Below, piece by piece: positions 17,720-19,218 of a stretch of 19,218 nt of DNA. Location of the stretch: positions 1 to 19,218 of the forward strand of contig LSSN01002851.1 in the NCBI GenBank assembly GCA_001970855.1, given 5' to 3'. The stretch is from Smittium culicis. Lineage: Eukaryota; Kickxellomycota; Harpellomycetes; Harpellales; Legeriomycetaceae. The notes under the pieces were generated by a model. The model worked only from the letters and a program-made list of their open reading frames with translations, was not told the DNA's origin and ran no database searches. Each line of letters begins with the position of its first letter. Positions within the stretch are counted from its first letter, which is position 1. The position numbers and the translations under genes are program-made.

Positions 17720-18169
17720 ATCATCTTCCCATTTATAACTGGTTCTTGTAGTACATTCCAATTTATCTCATTCTCATTACAATTTCCTCGAAATCCTCTT
17801 ATCCTAATCTCGATTTTTTGTTATCGTTTTGTCACTGTTTTTTTTTATAGTCTTGATTTATTCAATTTTTTATAAATTAAATTTGTTTGATTATTTTTTA
17901 TACTCTTTAATAATTAGTACTCTTAGATTCAAAAATTAATAACAGCATTTAGCCGCTCGTTTGTACCAAACTATGTTGTATCATTATTTACTTAACACTA
18001 AATTATTTTTTCATTATTGATAATATATAGTCGTGGAGAAAATATTGATGTTTACCCTTTACTTAAATTTGAAATGGATATATTTAATATTTTTTGCTTT
18101 TATCAAACTATATACTCTATTATGATGTTTTCAAGTTGGCTAAAAATTAACAATTGGATCTATAATAGC
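17720..18169. other. AT-rich intergenic stretch
   Basis: No gene is supported. The first 150 bases are CT-rich and are probably the 3' region of the DUF4246 gene. A plus-strand ORF at 18017-18199 is short, AT-driven, and runs into the dispersed repeat. Confidence 0.55.
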
Positions 18170-18519
18170 ATCTATAAACAGGAGGAACCGATCCGTTAAG
18201 CACAACTTAGAACAATCTCTGTGAGCAAGTTCAGAGTTCGATATCAATTCGGATCTTTACCATTTATCAGCTTATTGTATGAGATTCGAGTCGAAAATCC
18301 CCACGTTTAGATATATGCATATCTTTTATTAAACTCTTTTGGATGTAGGCTCAGGTAAAGGAGCTCAATTGTCTCAACGAATTCTTTTTTTTGTTGAAAC
18401 GATGCTTAATAACATGAATTGCTTGTAACTTTAGAAATACAGCCTACTTGAACCATTGTCTGGGCGGATCTTTCAGATTGTCGATTGATCTCAATTTCCC
18501 TTTTAGATATGCGGCCGGT
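18170..18519 (+). repeat. Dispersed 345-bp repeat, copy 2
   Basis: This copy is in the same orientation as 7795-8137 and aligns with it from ATCTATAAACAGGAG at the left edge to GCGGCCGGT at the right edge. The two copies are clearly diverged, with many substitutions and small indels, but both ends coincide. The complementary arms GTAGGCT (18345-18351) and AGCCTAC (18441-18447) are unchanged. No DIRS remnant adjoins this copy, so the repeat stands alone here as a unit of about 350 bp. No ORF is present. Confidence 0.8.
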
Positions 18520-19218
18520 TGGCTGGTAGAGATATTCGTTTTTTTAATATAAAATATTTACTATTTTTTCTAGTTTAATACATTCATAGTTTCTAGATAT
18601 GATAAAATTCCAATAAAATTCTATTTATTGAAAAAAAATGGCATTAATAAAACTGGTACAAAGCCATTACTAATCCATTAATTTTGATACATCAATATCT
18701 TTTCATAAATCACTTATTACTAGCACTATTCTATCATAAATAATGTAGTATTTTGTTTGCTCATTTTTTAATATTTTAGTGGTAAATAAGTTTCTAATAC
18801 CAATAACCTTAGTAAATATTTGTAGAATGTTAAAATTATTCAAACTATTCAAAAAAACTCAAAATTAAATGAAGTTTGTATTTAATAGCTCCTAAAAATC
18901 ATTATATAAAAAACCATTAAATAAACAGGCTTTTTGCTACTCGAAATCAAGTTTATTTTCAAATTGAAATGTGCTATAGGTTTTTCAAATAAACTTAAAT
19001 TTAAGGACATCTCTATCAAATTCAATAAAAAATTACCTATGTAGCATCTTATGTAAACTGATAAAAAATAATAAATCAGCAAGTTAAACGATATATAAAA
19101 AATAAGATAGATAAATAGTTTCATAATCTATAAAATAATACTTTTAGCAAGGTAAATTAAAGTAAAAATAAAAAATTTATAAAAATAATATATAACATAA
19201 AAAGTTATTAAATTATAA
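18520..19218. other. AT-rich gene-free stretch
   Basis: Plain AT-rich DNA runs to the window edge. The minus-strand ORF at 18882-19124 is AT-type sequence (F, I, L, K, N) with no recognisable family. I see nothing else. Confidence 0.55.

Overview
The window looks like nuclear DNA of an AT-rich early-diverging ('zygomycete'-grade) fungus. The evidence is two spliced genes of fungal type (a Pns1/choline-transporter-like protein and a DUF4246 protein), short GT-AG introns of 76 and 100 nt, and a degenerate DIRS-type tyrosine-recombinase retrotransposon. The DIRS gag and recombinase wording resembles what I recall from gut-dwelling Harpellales (Smittium and relatives). That placement is memory-based and tentative.

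Layout. Positions 1-7.6 kb hold no gene that I can support. They are very AT-rich and carry at least six related copies of a short TTAA-flanked inverted-repeat element of about 187 bp, probably a piggyBac-type MITE. Some copies sit tip to tip. Positions 7.6-8.14 kb hold a GC-richer block: an imperfect palindrome, a strong hairpin, a short tandem repeat, and the first copy of a 345-bp dispersed repeat whose second copy lies at 18170-18519. Positions 8251-9925 hold a minus-strand DIRS-like element. It has 19-bp perfect terminal inverted repeats, a gag remnant (one in-frame TAG and one frameshift) and an almost full-length tyrosine recombinase broken over three frames. The reverse transcriptase/RNase H region is missing. 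Positions 10.3-12.24 kb hold no gene but show a strong G-over-C skew on the plus strand. Positions 12.25-12.9 kb are GC-richer, with one unrecognised 99-codon ORF that contains a weak internal repeat.

The two convincing genes are both on the plus strand. The first (13293-15012, two exons, 547 aa) is a PNS1/SLC44-like membrane protein. The second (15869-17702, two exons) is a DUF4246 protein with a HxD...H arrangement like that of Fe(II)/2-oxoglutarate oxygenases. It carries one in-frame TGA exactly where the family, as I recall it, has a Trp. Both stop codons are followed within about 40 bp by a C-rich tract. No functional link between the two genes is visible.

I found no CRISPR array, rRNA or tRNA. 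I see no clear new multi-gene system. The most unusual items are the TTAA element cluster, the 345-bp repeat with conserved pairing arms, the TGA-for-Trp interruption, and the strand-skewed gene desert.
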